Positions 21,599 to 33,445 are shown, numbered from the stretch's first letter. The stretch: 64,000 nt of DNA from Hofstenia miamia (GCA_004352715.1 SCFE01000109.1:1-64000); one strand, 5' to 3'. Notes: generated by a model from the letters alone, not told the origin. Numbers and translations: made by a program.

Positions 21599-22598
21599 NN
21601 NNNNNNNNNNNNNNNNNNNNNNNNNNNNNNNNNNNNNNNNNNNNNNNNNNNNNNNNNNNNNNNNNNNNNNNNNNNNNNNNNNNNNNNNNNNNNNNNNNNN
21701 NNNNNNNNNNNNNNNNNNNNNNNNNNNNNNNNNNNNNNNNNNNNNNNNNNNNNNNNNNNNNNNNNNNNNNNNNNNNNNNNNNNNNNNNNNNNNNNNNNNN
21801 NNNNNNNNNNNNNNNNNNNNNNNNNNNNNNNNNNNNNNNNNNNNNNNNNNNNNNNNNNNNNNNNNNNNNNNNNNNNNNNNNNNNNNNNNNNNNNNNNNNN
21901 NNNNNNNNNNNNNNNNNNNNNNNNNNNNNNNNNNNNNNNNNNNNNNNNNNNNNNNNNNNNNNNNNNNNNNNNNNNNNNNNNNNNNNNNNNNNNNNNNNNN
22001 NNNNNNNNNNNNNNNNNNNNNNNNNNNNNNNNNNNNNNNNNNNNNNNNNNNNNNNNNNNNNNNNNNNNNNNNNNNNNNNNNNNNNNNNNNNNNNNNNNNN
22101 NNNNNNNNNNNNNNNNNNNNNNNNNNNNNNNNNNNNNNNNNNNNNNNNNNNNNNNNNNNNNNNNNNNNNNNNNNNNNNNNNNNNNNNNNNNNNNNNNNNN
22201 NNNNNNNNNNNNNNNNNNNNNNNNNNNNNNNNNNNNNNNNNNNNNNNNNNNNNNNNNNNNNNNNNNNNNNNNNNNNNNNNNNNNNNNNNNNNNNNNNNNN
22301 NNNNNNNNNNNNNNNNNNNNNNNNNNNNNNNNNNNNNNNNNNNNNNNNNNNNNNNNNNNNNNNNNNNNNNNNNNNNNNNNNNNNNNNNNNNNNNNNNNNN
22401 NNNNNNNNNNNNNNNNNNNNNNNNNNNNNNNNNNNNNNNNNNNNNNNNNNNNNNNNNNNNNNNNNNNNNNNNNNNNNNNNNNNNNNNNNNNNNNNNNNNN
22501 NNNNNNNNNNNNNNNNNNNNNNNNNNNNNNNNNNNNNNNNNNNNNNNNNNNNNNNNNNNNNNNNNNNNNNNNNNNNNNNNNNNNNNNNNNNNNNNNNN
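21599..22598. other. Assembly gap of exactly 1000 N
   Basis: Unknown-size gap flanked on the left by (TA)n. The missing TM7 exon of the receptor and the remainder of the minus-strand RT could lie inside. Confidence 0.99.
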
Positions 22599-23227
22599 AT
22601 CATGGAGAGATGTCTTATCCGATTGAGGATGTTATTTTGCAGAACCGTATTGAAGGCTGATGGATAGTCTAAAAATAAGGCTTTCACTATTGTTGTTTCA
22701 TTTAGATTAAGAAAACTTCAAAATAAAGTCAATCGTACATATTAAACTATCAGTTGCTGAACGGATTTTCCTGTATGCAAATTGATGAGGATCGGCAAAA
22801 TCACGAGTTTTGTCTAAAAAGCAACTTAAGGTAAACTTGTCTAATGTTCTGGCTGGGATTGGAGTGACGGTGATTGGCCTAAACTTAGTATAATTAGCCA
22901 GATAAGCATCATCACTTTTAGGAATAGGTGTAACTAATGCTCTTTTGCATTGTCTTGGATATGACACATTACTAAAACTGCTTTGAAAAATGTACGCATA
23001 TATATATATGGTTCATTTAACTCAGAAGAAATTGACTTAAACAGCCATGCTTGCAGATCATTAATACCGCTTGTGGTACTAGCAACTATTGACCTAAAAA
23101 CCTTCCTTACATCTTTTTCACGCATAACTGGAACACCAGTCAGTGTATCTGCATTGTTTAGAGGTGGAAATTTAAAATAAGAGTCTTTAATCTTGTCAAT
23201 GTTGAAACGCGTAAAATATTTATTCAT
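22599..23227 (-). pseudogene. CR1-type non-LTR reverse transcriptase fragment
   Basis: Three overlapping minus-strand frames join into one decayed RT N-terminal half: a KIKDSYFKFPPL...STTSGINDLQAWLFKS block, CKRALVTPIPKSDDAYLANY with FRPITVTP, then DPHQFAYRKIRSATDS, and the motif A-like KALFLDYPSAFNTV next to the gap. This is the block order of CR1/Rex1-like elements (VxPIPK, RPIxxTP, QFAYR, DxxSAFNT). At least two frame changes separate the blocks. The catalytic YADD part would lie in the 21599-22598 gap. Confidence 0.75.
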
Positions 23228-24616
23228 ACCATGTGTTAGTTGAAACGTAATTTGTGCTTTTTCTTCTTAGGTCTTGTATCCCAAGTAACATTTAACGCTA
23301 TTTTTCCCTTATTTTAGGCTCCTTGACAATATTAGTTAAGAGCGTAAATTCAGCTAAAACAGATGTCAATCAAAATCTTACGCCTTTTGATAGCCATTAT
23401 TTTAGGATGTTGTTTGCATAGCTCTAATTTGGCTGTTTGGGAGCCATATTAAGGCCAAAACATCCTTTGTGACACATTTATTTGGAATTAGAATTTTAAC
23501 AAGTGTGTCATTCATTCAATGCATCGAAGGTTCACTGGTAAGATTATATTTATTTGTTCGCATATACAGTATGTTGTATTATTCACACAGATTGGCGCAT
23601 GCACTGAATAAAATGAAGGGGCAAATTATTTACCCTAAAATGCATAAATATTTAATAATTTTGAAATCCATAACAATATTGTGGATGCAATAATACGAAT
23701 TATTAGTTACCAACTGACCATTAAATATATTTTCTATGCAATTGTACATGATATTGTAGAAGTTTGGTCCTGAATTGCCTAATTTACATATGTAAGCCAT
23801 AGAAATCATTCAAATTTTAGAACATTAGACAGCGTATCTTTTGTAATATAATAACAATGTTTACCTCTTCTTGGAGTTCATTGATATAATGGTTTTGTTA
23901 ATTGCTTATTACGATGATTATATGTTCAAGATTTGCCTTGAAATAAATGAGATTGTTTTGTATTCGATGAAATAACGAATCAAATTCCTGTGTACATTGC
24001 ACTTTATATTCATTATAACTTAAAGGTAAACAAGTTGGTTTCTGTGTTTTAGAAATTGATGTGAGGAAAATTAGTTTCATCACATTAATACGAGATTATA
24101 TATATAAAATCTCTTCATAATTATTTGAGTTTTATTTGTCTACATCTATTTTATTATTGGAATTTAAGCATTTTGATGTTATTTATTTATCATCTTATTT
24201 GGATCTCCATTTTCCCGAATATATGTCGAAAATAATACATCCATAGGCTCTTTGTTAGTTATTCAAAAATTCGAAGAGACTTTTATAAATTTTTTACATA
24301 AACACTTTGTAGCAGTGTTGCAAGTGGGTCAATCCTACTTACCTACGACCCACAGTGACCCACATTCAATTGGCCAACAACCCACACAGTGCTGACCCAC
24401 TGATCCATCAGAATGCAAAATTATAAACTGCTACAAAACATGAAATAAATTATATTTCCTCATAAAATTTAGTCAACAAATAAATCAATTATATATGCGT
24501 GCACAAGAACAGAAAGGGCTTCCACAAATATGAATATAACACTGAAGGCAGGAATATTTTTTTCTGACTCTGCAGATGTTGCTTGAACGACAAATATCTG
24601 GAGTGCAATAGCTGAA
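23228..24616. other. AT-rich non-coding stretch
   Basis: No supportable gene. A patch at about 24316-24410 rich in GACCCAC/GTGGGTC words, starting near a CAGTGTTGCAA word, resembles a hAT terminal region. Confidence 0.45.
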
Positions 24617-24635
24617 NATATATATATATATATAT

Positions 24636-25199
24636 AGGAAAGAACTTAGCCATATTGTATTTCTCGAAGGATATTTATCAAAAAAATTTTCTTGTATTTT
24701 GGAAACTAATTGAATTATTAAAACTTATTTGTTATTTAGGACATATTTATTTGAAGACTTTTTCTTGCTTTTTTACTAAAATATGCAATTAAATTTCATG
24801 CTATAACTCTCTCAATTGATAGCATTTACAAACCAATTTATACGGTGGATCACAAATATCCTTTAATTGTAATGTTCAAATCGAAAAGAGCCTTATTTGT
24901 ACCCTAATGTTCAAATGCAAATACCAATGTAATTGTTGAATACATATTGTGAAAGATTTAATTTTCTTTTTTTTAAATTTACTAATAACTTTTCTTTGTT
25001 AGTTGCTTAGTGCGGGCCCCTGGCATTCGCCCCCCTTGCCCCTCCTTAAAGCCGATACTGTGTAAATTTGATATATATATATATTCACACAATGTTAAAT
25101 TCATTTCGTGCAATACTTTACGAAAAACCTTCAAAGTATAGATAAGGTTGTAAAAATGTTGATATTTAGGATGTTATGAATTGCATAGCAATTGAATGT
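24636..25199. repeat. 564-bp duplicate of 26501-27064, bounded by single Ns
   Basis: Collinear copy with one difference noticed by eye (25120 a, 26985 g). Single N characters at 24617 and 25200 bracket it exactly, and after the right N the sequence diverges from the other copy. A duplicated contig or haplotype placed twice is the simplest reading. Confidence 0.85.
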
Positions 25200-25286
25200 N
25201 GAACAATAAGAAGTGAATTATGTATGTAAAGACGAGCATTTGCTTTTTATTTATACTTCATTTTTTCCTCCATTGTAAATTTCCAT

Positions 25287-25620
25287 GTTGTTGGCAGACA
25301 TATTATGTCTGAAGTTACTTGCCTCACTGTCTGAGGTCCTTCTGTATCAGAAATATCCTTCCCACTACCATCCACTCTGGGCGCCCACTCACCACACACT
25401 CCTCCAACTTCTTCAGCCAATACCCATGTACGTCATCTCTGCCTGGCGCCTTCCAGTTCTTCATCTTCTTTAGAGCCTCCTTCTGCTTTGAAGTTTTTAT
25501 TACTTATTATTGTCTGAACTCCTTCTGCATCTGCTCATTCTCTATCTTTAGCCCTTCACTCCCCCATATAGTACTGCATCCTTATCTGATCTAGCTGTAG
25601 CCTTTTCTCCTGCATCTAGT
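25287..25620 (-). pseudogene. R4/Dong-like RT fragment
   Basis: The reverse complement aligns by eye to 10018-10400 of the element (actagatgcagg... through the FRPITCLP block), with point differences and small indels. The side corresponding to upstream element sequence stops abruptly at 25620, where a CAGGTCCGGC hAT-like end begins. It is a dead fragment of a related copy. Confidence 0.8.
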
Positions 25621-26375
25621 CAGGTCCGGCATTAGCCTACGCTGGACCCGGGGCAAAACATGACCTATAAGTAAACTGAAAAAATAACTATAACAACATC
25701 CCTGTTATAATAATTTGGGTTTCGCTCCATATTTAGTTGTTGTAAGACTGCATATGGTGCTTGCATATGCTATTTGTTGGCAAATTATATAGCTTGCAAA
25801 ATATATATATAATTATATCATGTTTGCTAGATAATATAATTATAGATAATTGTATACATTTCATCCTAACAGTTTAAGATATCAGTTCTAAATCCAAAAA
25901 GCATTTGCCTTGCAACTTGAGGATATTACAAACATATTAATCATTTTAAAGAGAATTATAGATTTTTTGCATCATTTAGTATCTTAACATATCTTTAAGC
26001 AACTTTAAAATATTAGAAGTTTGTAGTGCAATATTAAGCTTTAAAAATCTTTAAGTCACTATAAACCAGACCAGAGTTTTGAAAACCCATCTAATATTTT
26101 AAAGTATTTCTTAGTTACTTTAAAGGTAGTGGTTTTTTCAAGAACTTTAGAGTATAAACAAGAGAATTAATTGAACTTTTAAGATTTTGTTGCTATCAGT
26201 TCTTGAGTATATTGTATGTATGCAATAAATGGTCTGAATTTCAAAGTTAAGTTTTATTTCATTCTGTGTTTTCAATATTAAAGAAATAATTTTGGTTCAT
26301 TTGTTTGTGTATTTTGTCAATAAATCCAATCTGAGATTACAAGAAGAATTGAACAAATGCAAAAATATGTTATAC

Positions 26376-26436
<61 letters not shown>

Positions 26437-26437
26437 T

Positions 26438-26503
<66 letters not shown>

Positions 26504-26925
26504 AAAGAACTTAGCCATATTGTATTTCTCGAAGGATATTTATCAAAAAAATTTTCTTGTATTTTGGAAACTAATTGAATTATTAAAACTTATTTGTTAT
26601 TTAGGACATATTTATTTGAAGACTTTTTCTTGCTTTTTTACTAAAATATGCAATTAAATTTCATGCTATAACTCTCTCAATTGATAGCATTTACAAACCA
26701 ATTTATACGGTGGATCACAAATATCCTTTAATTGTAATGTTCAAATCGAAAAGAGCCTTATTTGTACCCTAATGTTCAAATGCAAATACCAATGTAATTG
26801 TTGAATACATATTGTGAAAGATTTAATTTTCTTTTTTTTAAATTTACTAATAACTTTTCTTTGTTAGTTGCTTAGTGCGGGCCCCTGGCATTCGCCCCCC
26901 TTGCCCCTCCTTAAAGCCGATACTG
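25621..26925. mobile_element. Possible non-autonomous hAT-like element
   Basis: Left end reads CAGGTCCGGCATTAGCC followed by a GC-rich ctggacccggggc segment. The right side has a GC-rich gcccctggcattcgcccccc segment and ends ...AAAGCCGATACTG. The ends are imperfect inverted repeats (9 of 14 in an ungapped alignment). The interior is AT-rich, without coding capacity, and contains two long (TA)n arrays. No clear 8-bp duplication was found, so this is tentative. Confidence 0.4.
26379..26500. repeat. Two adjacent long (TA)n arrays
   Basis: Alternating TA at about 26379-26427 and 26442-26500, separated by a short interruption. Frames encoding Ile-Tyr repeats here are artefacts. Confidence 0.95.
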
Positions 26926-27566
26926 TGTAAATTTGATATATATATATATTCACACAATGTTAAATTCATTTCGTGCAATACTTTGCGAAAAACCTTCAAA
27001 GTATAGATAAGGTTGTAAAAATGTTGATATTTAGGATGTTATGAATTGCATAGCAATTGAATGTAATTTTCCCTCTACTGGCTAACAAGTTGTGTGTGTA
27101 AAAATATATTTATGTTTTGGTGACATGTTGCAGTTTTCAATCCGAATCTCCATTGAGATTAATCTATGCTGCTTTGATCACTAGCTTGTTCTTAAAACAA
27201 TTTTTCAGATTTTAGCCTTCTTTCTTGAAAAAAATAATACTCAACCCGATCGTAATTTAAATTACTGTTGCCGAACCAGAATTCGTTTTATTTGTTTTAG
27301 TTTTTGAATTGGCATATCAAATATTTTGCAAATGAGTAATTCCTGCTACAGGCCCAATGAGCAAGTCAGATCCAATTTTGTCAAATTTAGGAAGACGCGT
27401 CGGGTTGTCTAAATGTCATTCCTTTTGCAATCCAAAGAAATCATTCAAACATTCTGAGAATTTCTACAAAATTGTGCACTAGACCTCGGCACCCTTTAGC
27501 ACGACGTCACTGGTATGAAATTCAGTAGAATACGATTATTATTTATAGCTTTGTGCTTCAAAAGTN

Positions 27567-28208
27567 AAGATATCTTGTGATAGAAGATTTTTTTATCTAT
27601 CCAATAAATTCTTCATTAATCAGAATACACTTGGCGTCATCGCTTTCACCCCATATAGAGACATTGTATATCGACAACTTAATGAATTTGCAGAAGCTTT
27701 TTAATTTTCCAATAGAGGAAAAGACTTTAATCATGCCTCTAATAAACCATTAAATTTATCATTTGTTTTACTTTTAATGAACGACGTATTTATTGCATCC
27801 TTCTTTTCATTGATATAATTTGTTTTTCATACATTTAATGTTTAAGAAAATTTCATTTTGTATTCTTCTTAAAGTTGTTCAAATTTTAGAAAAAATGTTT
27901 GCAGTAGTGCAATTCGTAGGAGGGGCAGTCGAATATATACCAAGAAAATGGTTAACTGAAAACCACGAGTTTGCATTTTATCCACCATCAGTCATGGTGA
28001 GGACATATCATTCCAAGTTAGTGGATCCCGATAGGAGTCAATGGAATTGTTATGCTGTAGTTGTTCATGGTTTTGCTGGTATTTAAATTTCATTGGAATA
28101 TTTATCTAGTTTAACTATAGCTGATGAAACAAAAGCTCTTCATAAAGTGTCTCGATGCCTAGAAGGTAACAGCGATCTTTCGGAAATGGACCTGCCAACA
28201 CGACGCTC
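27567..28208. repeat. 642-bp tandem copy of 28332-28973, bounded by single Ns
   Basis: Offset of 765 bp. About the first 150 bp carry a handful of differences; the rest looks identical by eye. Single Ns at 27566 and 28209 mark both borders exactly, again suggesting a duplicated contig or second haplotype rather than a real tandem duplication. Confidence 0.85.
27895..28208 (+). pseudogene. Partial first copy of the DUF4806-like gene
   Basis: Same start (MFAVVQFVGGAVEYIPRKWL) and same short intron after HGFAG as the copy at 28660, but the second exon is cut by the N at 28209 after LPTRR. Not a complete gene as assembled. Confidence 0.7.
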
Positions 28209-28209
28209 N

Positions 28210-28518
28210 GTTATCAATTCCATGATTTTTTCTACATCTAATGGTGACAGTCATTTCATGATTGATGATATAGTTTTTCGAATTGAAGATATTGTCATTA
28301 GTGCAGATGGAAAAGATCAGCTACGTTGTAAAAGATATCTTGTGATAGAAGATTTTTTTATCAATCCAATAAAATCTTCATTAATCAGAATACACTTGGC
28401 GTCATCGCTTTCACCCCACATAGAAACATTGGATATCGACAAATTAATGAATTTGCAGAAGCTTTTTAATTTTCCAATAGTGGAAAAGACTTTAATCATG
28501 CCTCTAATAAACCATTAA
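28210..28518 (+). pseudogene. C-terminal tail of a transposase-like ORF
   Basis: Open frame from the N to a TAA: ...FSTSNGDSHFMIDDIVF, DGKDQLRCKRYLVIEDFFINP, SSLIRIHLASSLSPHIETLD, ending FPIVEKTLIMPLINH. I recognise the style (a short beta-rich domain with a terminal xxxPLxH) from C-termini of transposon-encoded proteins but cannot name the family. It ends about 140 bp before the start of the DUF4806-like gene, and the same pairing occurs in the upstream duplicate, so the two may belong to one mobile unit (inference). Its 5' part is missing at the N. Confidence 0.4.
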
Positions 28519-28659
28519 ATTTATCATTTGTTTTACTTTTAATGAACGACGTATTTATTGCATCCTTCTTTTCATTGATATAATTTGTTCTTCATACATT
28601 TAATGTTTAAGAAAATTTCATTTTGTATTCTTCTTAAAGTTGTTCAAATTTTAGAAAAA

Positions 28660-29935
28660 ATGTTTGCAGTAGTGCAATTCGTAGGAGGGGCAGTCGAATA
28701 TATACCAAGAAAATGGTTAACTGAAAACCACGAGTTTGCATTTTATCCACCATCAGTCATGGTGAGGACATATCATTCCAAGTTAGTGGATCCCGATAGG
28801 AGTCAATGGAATTGTTATGCTGTAGTTGTTCATGGTTTTGCTGGTATTTAAATTTCATTGGAATATTTATCTAGTTTAACTATAGCTGATGAAACAAAAG
28901 CTCTTCATAAAGTGTCTCGATGCCTAGAAGGTAACAGCGATCTTTCGGAAATGGACCTGCCAACACGACGCTCAAGACTTCCAAATAGGCGTTACTTGGA
29001 CCTATGCGAGCATAATGCAGCTCTAGAAGAAATTCACTTAAATAAAAGGTTGTAAATTTACATTATTTATATTTGAATGATATTACATTTTTAGATCCAA
29101 TATTCAGCAAGCAAGCCAAGAAAACTTACAGCCAATGTCTGAACTAAATCCGATATCAACAGAAATTCCATCTTCTACTTCATTTGGGTAAAATATTTAC
29201 AGTAAAATGAGCTGTATAACACGTGCACTTAAACTTTATGTGCAGAATTTTTTATTTTTTCGTTTAGATTAGGTTCTGAGTTTCCAGTTTTTAGCCCAAC
29301 TACTCCACAAACTCAATTCCAAACGCAACTGTTTTCTTCGCTAAGGTAAACAATTTATGCTCATGTTAGTTGGCAAATCTTGTTAAGAAGTGTATATTTA
29401 GAGTTATTCATTTTTTGAAAGCACTTATTCAGTATTTAAATTTTATGTTAATATTGGTTATCATTTTATTTGTATGTGAATTAAATTTCAATTGCAAGTA
29501 TACATTGCTTAATTTTAGTGAACTTAAAGAAATGCTGCATGGCATTCAACGAGTGGGGCTTTTGCATGAAAGGCATTTAAAAGAGATTCGTCAGCATTTA
29601 GGAATGGACAAATCCAATGCTGATTTAGTTCTTGAATCAGCTGCAGAACTGGATGATTTAGGAAAAATGAACAAAAGCCTAGAGAATTCTATCATGTTCA
29701 ATAGCATGGTAACTTCTTCTAATTAACCATTTATAATAATTTTCAATTAATTTAAGATATAATGAATTTATGTTTAGAAAAATCAACTAATCAAGGTGGG
29801 AGGCACAACAATGCCCGAGACTACTCGAAAAATATTTTCGAGGGTTAATGCCTAACTCCATTGCTTCTCAACTCAACTGGAGGGGAAAAGCATGGAATTT
29901 TTTCCGAATACCCTTTCATAGTGACTTTGATCAGA
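28660..29935 (+). CDS. DUF4806-like protein gene, six exons, with a frameshift near the end
   Basis: Exons by phase: 28660-28843, 28886-29048, 29095-29187, 29268-29345, 29519-29708, 29778 to about 29935. Introns are 42, 46, 80, 173 and 69 nt, all GT..AG. The N-terminal part is MFAVVQFVGGAVEYIPRKWL, then FYPPSVMVR, WNCYAVVVHGF, then a coiled basic stretch (GNSDLSEMDLPTRRSRLPNRR), a Ser/Thr/Pro linker, and KNQLIKVGGTTMPETTRKIF followed after a one-base shift near 29842-29844 by LMPNSIASQLNWRGKAWNFF. This order (VVxF..VPxxWL...Y/WPP, then a C-terminal domain with NWxGK) is what I know from DUF4806-type proteins, often transposon-associated in invertebrates. A further exon (QVNEYIKKMLKNTPQFKSR, about 29983-30070) may follow. 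Function unknown. The frameshift suggests decay or a sequence error. Confidence 0.6.
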
Positions 29936-30540
29936 AGTAAGTGTACTGACATATAAATAAATTGAATTATCATTTTAGAAATTAACTGTCATCTTTACCC
30001 ATCGGTAACAAAATCACAAGTGAATGAATACATTAAAAAAATGTTAAAAAATACCCCTCAATTTAAATCAAGGTTTTATGTGTTAATATTATATTATCAC
30101 ATTCAATGTTTCTAACCATATGTTACTTTATTTGTATTTTAGAAATTCAGGCGATCATGAAAATTGAGATGGGGCTTACATATTTATTTTGTTTATTTGA
30201 TAATTTTTTGTACATTGAATAATAAATGCTTAGTTGCCACAATATAGAGTATCACTGATTGTCACACAACATGATGCTTAGCTGCACTTCAGTGATAGGT
30301 TAATTTCTTACCTTTGTCTTATGTTTTATTTTAGGTTTCAAATCGAAATAACCTTACATAATCACTTGCGTTTCAAATATTTGTAGGTAGATAATTTTTC
30401 TTTTTGCCTCACATTAAATTTAACATATTACTTTATATGGAATAAAATATTGTTGTTATGTAATAATCTATATGTAATTGCCCCATTTCAATTATTGTTC
30501 GTGATCATTTCGTAAGTAGTTTTTAGTTAATACTATCTAT

Positions 30541-30650
30541 ATACATTTATAGTCTAGGGTGTGGCCCGTACGGGCACGGACACTAAAGTACGGGCATCGG
30601 GCATATATATACGGGCAACGGGCTCAGCTAACGGGCACCTTTGTTAATAA
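30541..30650. repeat. hAT-like end fragment
   Basis: tagggtgtggcccg followed by repeated acgggca words (cgtacgggcacggacac, tacgggcatcgggca, tacgggcaacgggc). Short GGGCA direct repeats beside a TAGGGTGT-type end resemble a hAT subterminal region. No partner end was resolved. Confidence 0.4.
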
Positions 30651-31282
30651 AAAATATGCTTAAAAAATTAATTAAATCCCTAGTTCATTTTATTGGATAA
30701 TATATTCTGAGATAAAACTTGAATTTCAAAATGGACTTTTTGAGGAAATATTAAATTTTTCCAAAAAATGGAAGTTGTAATGCAACAAAACAAATTTTTC
30801 TGACATATCATGATATAGTCTATTTAATAATTACTTATTTTCATTCGTAAGAGGTTGTTATTCGTTAAAAATTAGGGCAACCAAAAGTCATAGAAGTCAG
30901 ATTTTTTGTCGTTCTACTTTGCAGCCTGCTTAATATTTGAGGGTTTTCAGACCTTAAGTGCAGTTAAATAGGAAGTATAAAGTCATAGAAAGTCATATTT
31001 TTGTTTTTTTTAAATACAGTAATTCTAGCTAAAATGTCATAAAAGTAATTTGTTGGCATAGTTTCATTAAAATTAAGAAAAAAACTTAAAAATTAATTCT
31101 GGATTGTGACAGCGTTAAAACACTAATTCCCATCTCTGCTTTAAAATATTTCTCTCTATTAAGTTATCTTCATAGCTTAACTCAGCTTTTTTAAAAATGT
31201 TGGTGTTCTTCAATATATATGCCGAGGCAGGTATTTTGCCTGCGTCCCATACACTATGCATTTCACTAAAATTGGACTATAA

Positions 31283-31637
31283 CAGTGTTTCCCAACCATT
31301 TATAAAGAAATTGGGTTGACGGACCTACTAAAAATGTTATATAAGTCGCGGACCCTTAAAAATACATGTATATTTCAAAAACAATAGAAGATAAATTACA
31401 AAAACTGCTTTATATTTATTAATCAAGTGAAATTTCAATTGAATTGAAAATGTGTGTTAACCATTACGTTATTTGGAGTATTTTGGGTTGATCAGGAAGG
31501 AGACTGTGCACGAAATGAATACAAGCAGCGATTACTGTTGGATTATATTATTAATTTTTATCTTAAAATTAAATTGTGTCACTGTCTGTTGTGGACCATA
31601 CAAAAACTCTCTACGGACCCTATGTTGGGAAACATTG
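31283..31637. mobile_element. Short hAT-type MITE
   Basis: Left end CAGTGTTTCCCAAC (31283-31296) and right end GTTGGGAAACATTG (31624-31637) are inverted repeats with one mismatch. The right flank atctagaa fits the hAT target-duplication consensus nTCTAGAn; the left flank gactataa matches it only partly. The 355-bp interior has no ORF but repeats 'cggaccc' words near both ends. It is non-autonomous. Confidence 0.65.
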
Positions 31638-32104
31638 ATCTAGAACGATTAGCATTGAACTTACCTTGTCGATAGACATCGTTGATCGAGTTTGTAGACA
31701 GATTGCAAGCGTGCGTTATGATTGGCAGATGTAGATTCATCCATTCCTTGGACAATCACCTTATATTCAATTTCGGATGCTATTCTTGAAAAATGTAAAC
31801 CTTCATCAGAAGTGATATGTTTTGAAGTTGCTGGTTAAGGTTTTCTTGACACTTCTTGATTTGTGCTTCTAATTCATCTAGACGACTCATGCTATTGATG
31901 TTATCAGCAATCTTTTTGAGCTTAAATTCTTTACACCAACACTCGCCAAGTTATTAAAATTTCCTTCGAATTCAGAACAACTTTTACAAAACCAAGCTAT
32001 TTTTTTGACTCGTATCCAGCGCCCTCCGCCATAGTATCTTGCGCCCGTAAATATTTTTTTGTATCCAGCGCCTTGTAGATACTTAAAATTTTGCATCCAA
32101 AGCC

Positions 32105-32108
<4 letters not shown>

Positions 32109-32135
<27 letters not shown>
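32109..32135. repeat. (TA)n array at gap edge
   Basis: Alternating TA running directly into the 32136 gap. Confidence 0.9.
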
Positions 32136-33135
32136 NNNNNNNNNNNNNNNNNNNNNNNNNNNNNNNNNNNNNNNNNNNNNNNNNNNNNNNNNNNNNNNNN
32201 NNNNNNNNNNNNNNNNNNNNNNNNNNNNNNNNNNNNNNNNNNNNNNNNNNNNNNNNNNNNNNNNNNNNNNNNNNNNNNNNNNNNNNNNNNNNNNNNNNNN
32301 NNNNNNNNNNNNNNNNNNNNNNNNNNNNNNNNNNNNNNNNNNNNNNNNNNNNNNNNNNNNNNNNNNNNNNNNNNNNNNNNNNNNNNNNNNNNNNNNNNNN
32401 NNNNNNNNNNNNNNNNNNNNNNNNNNNNNNNNNNNNNNNNNNNNNNNNNNNNNNNNNNNNNNNNNNNNNNNNNNNNNNNNNNNNNNNNNNNNNNNNNNNN
32501 NNNNNNNNNNNNNNNNNNNNNNNNNNNNNNNNNNNNNNNNNNNNNNNNNNNNNNNNNNNNNNNNNNNNNNNNNNNNNNNNNNNNNNNNNNNNNNNNNNNN
32601 NNNNNNNNNNNNNNNNNNNNNNNNNNNNNNNNNNNNNNNNNNNNNNNNNNNNNNNNNNNNNNNNNNNNNNNNNNNNNNNNNNNNNNNNNNNNNNNNNNNN
32701 NNNNNNNNNNNNNNNNNNNNNNNNNNNNNNNNNNNNNNNNNNNNNNNNNNNNNNNNNNNNNNNNNNNNNNNNNNNNNNNNNNNNNNNNNNNNNNNNNNNN
32801 NNNNNNNNNNNNNNNNNNNNNNNNNNNNNNNNNNNNNNNNNNNNNNNNNNNNNNNNNNNNNNNNNNNNNNNNNNNNNNNNNNNNNNNNNNNNNNNNNNNN
32901 NNNNNNNNNNNNNNNNNNNNNNNNNNNNNNNNNNNNNNNNNNNNNNNNNNNNNNNNNNNNNNNNNNNNNNNNNNNNNNNNNNNNNNNNNNNNNNNNNNNN
33001 NNNNNNNNNNNNNNNNNNNNNNNNNNNNNNNNNNNNNNNNNNNNNNNNNNNNNNNNNNNNNNNNNNNNNNNNNNNNNNNNNNNNNNNNNNNNNNNNNNNN
33101 NNNNNNNNNNNNNNNNNNNNNNNNNNNNNNNNNNN
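32136..33135. other. Assembly gap of exactly 1000 N
   Basis: Unknown-size scaffold gap preceded by (TA)n. Confidence 0.99.
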
Positions 33136-33198
33136 GAAAAGATCTTTGACCAATTTCAATAACACACTTTGTTGCGAAAATAGCAGAAGAGGTTTTAT

Positions 33199-33445
33199 TG
33201 GAAAAGAAGCCTATTGGGTCGTTCTACCCTATACGCACTCCTTGATATGACACATAATTGGATAAATCAATTGGAAAGTGCTGGGCAATACATACGAATA
33301 TTTTTAATTGACTTCAGAAAGGCTTTTGATTTAGTTAGTCATTCAATATTAATTAACAGACTGAGAGAAATTAACGTTAGCAACTATACATGCAACTGGA
33401 TCATAAGCTTCTATAGAATTCTGCTTGTAACCATGATTTTTGACA
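33199..33445 (+). pseudogene. Non-LTR RT fragment (CR1/Jockey type)
   Basis: The frame reads GRSTLYALLDMTHNWI, GQYIRIFLIDFRKAFDLVSH, NVSNYTCNWIISFY. This covers the QxGxxxxxST block and motif A with its catalytic aspartate (LIDFRKAFD). It continues toward motif B but is interrupted at about 33445, where R4-like sequence in the opposite orientation begins. It is a fossil; the 5' part is probably in the gap. Confidence 0.75.

Noticed and set aside
25285-25594. Two plus-strand frames at the R4 fragment
   Set aside because: Antisense shadows of a minus-strand RT relic.
26292-26657. Frame encoding long Ile-Tyr repeats
   Set aside because: Translation of (TA)n microsatellite; no protein evidence.
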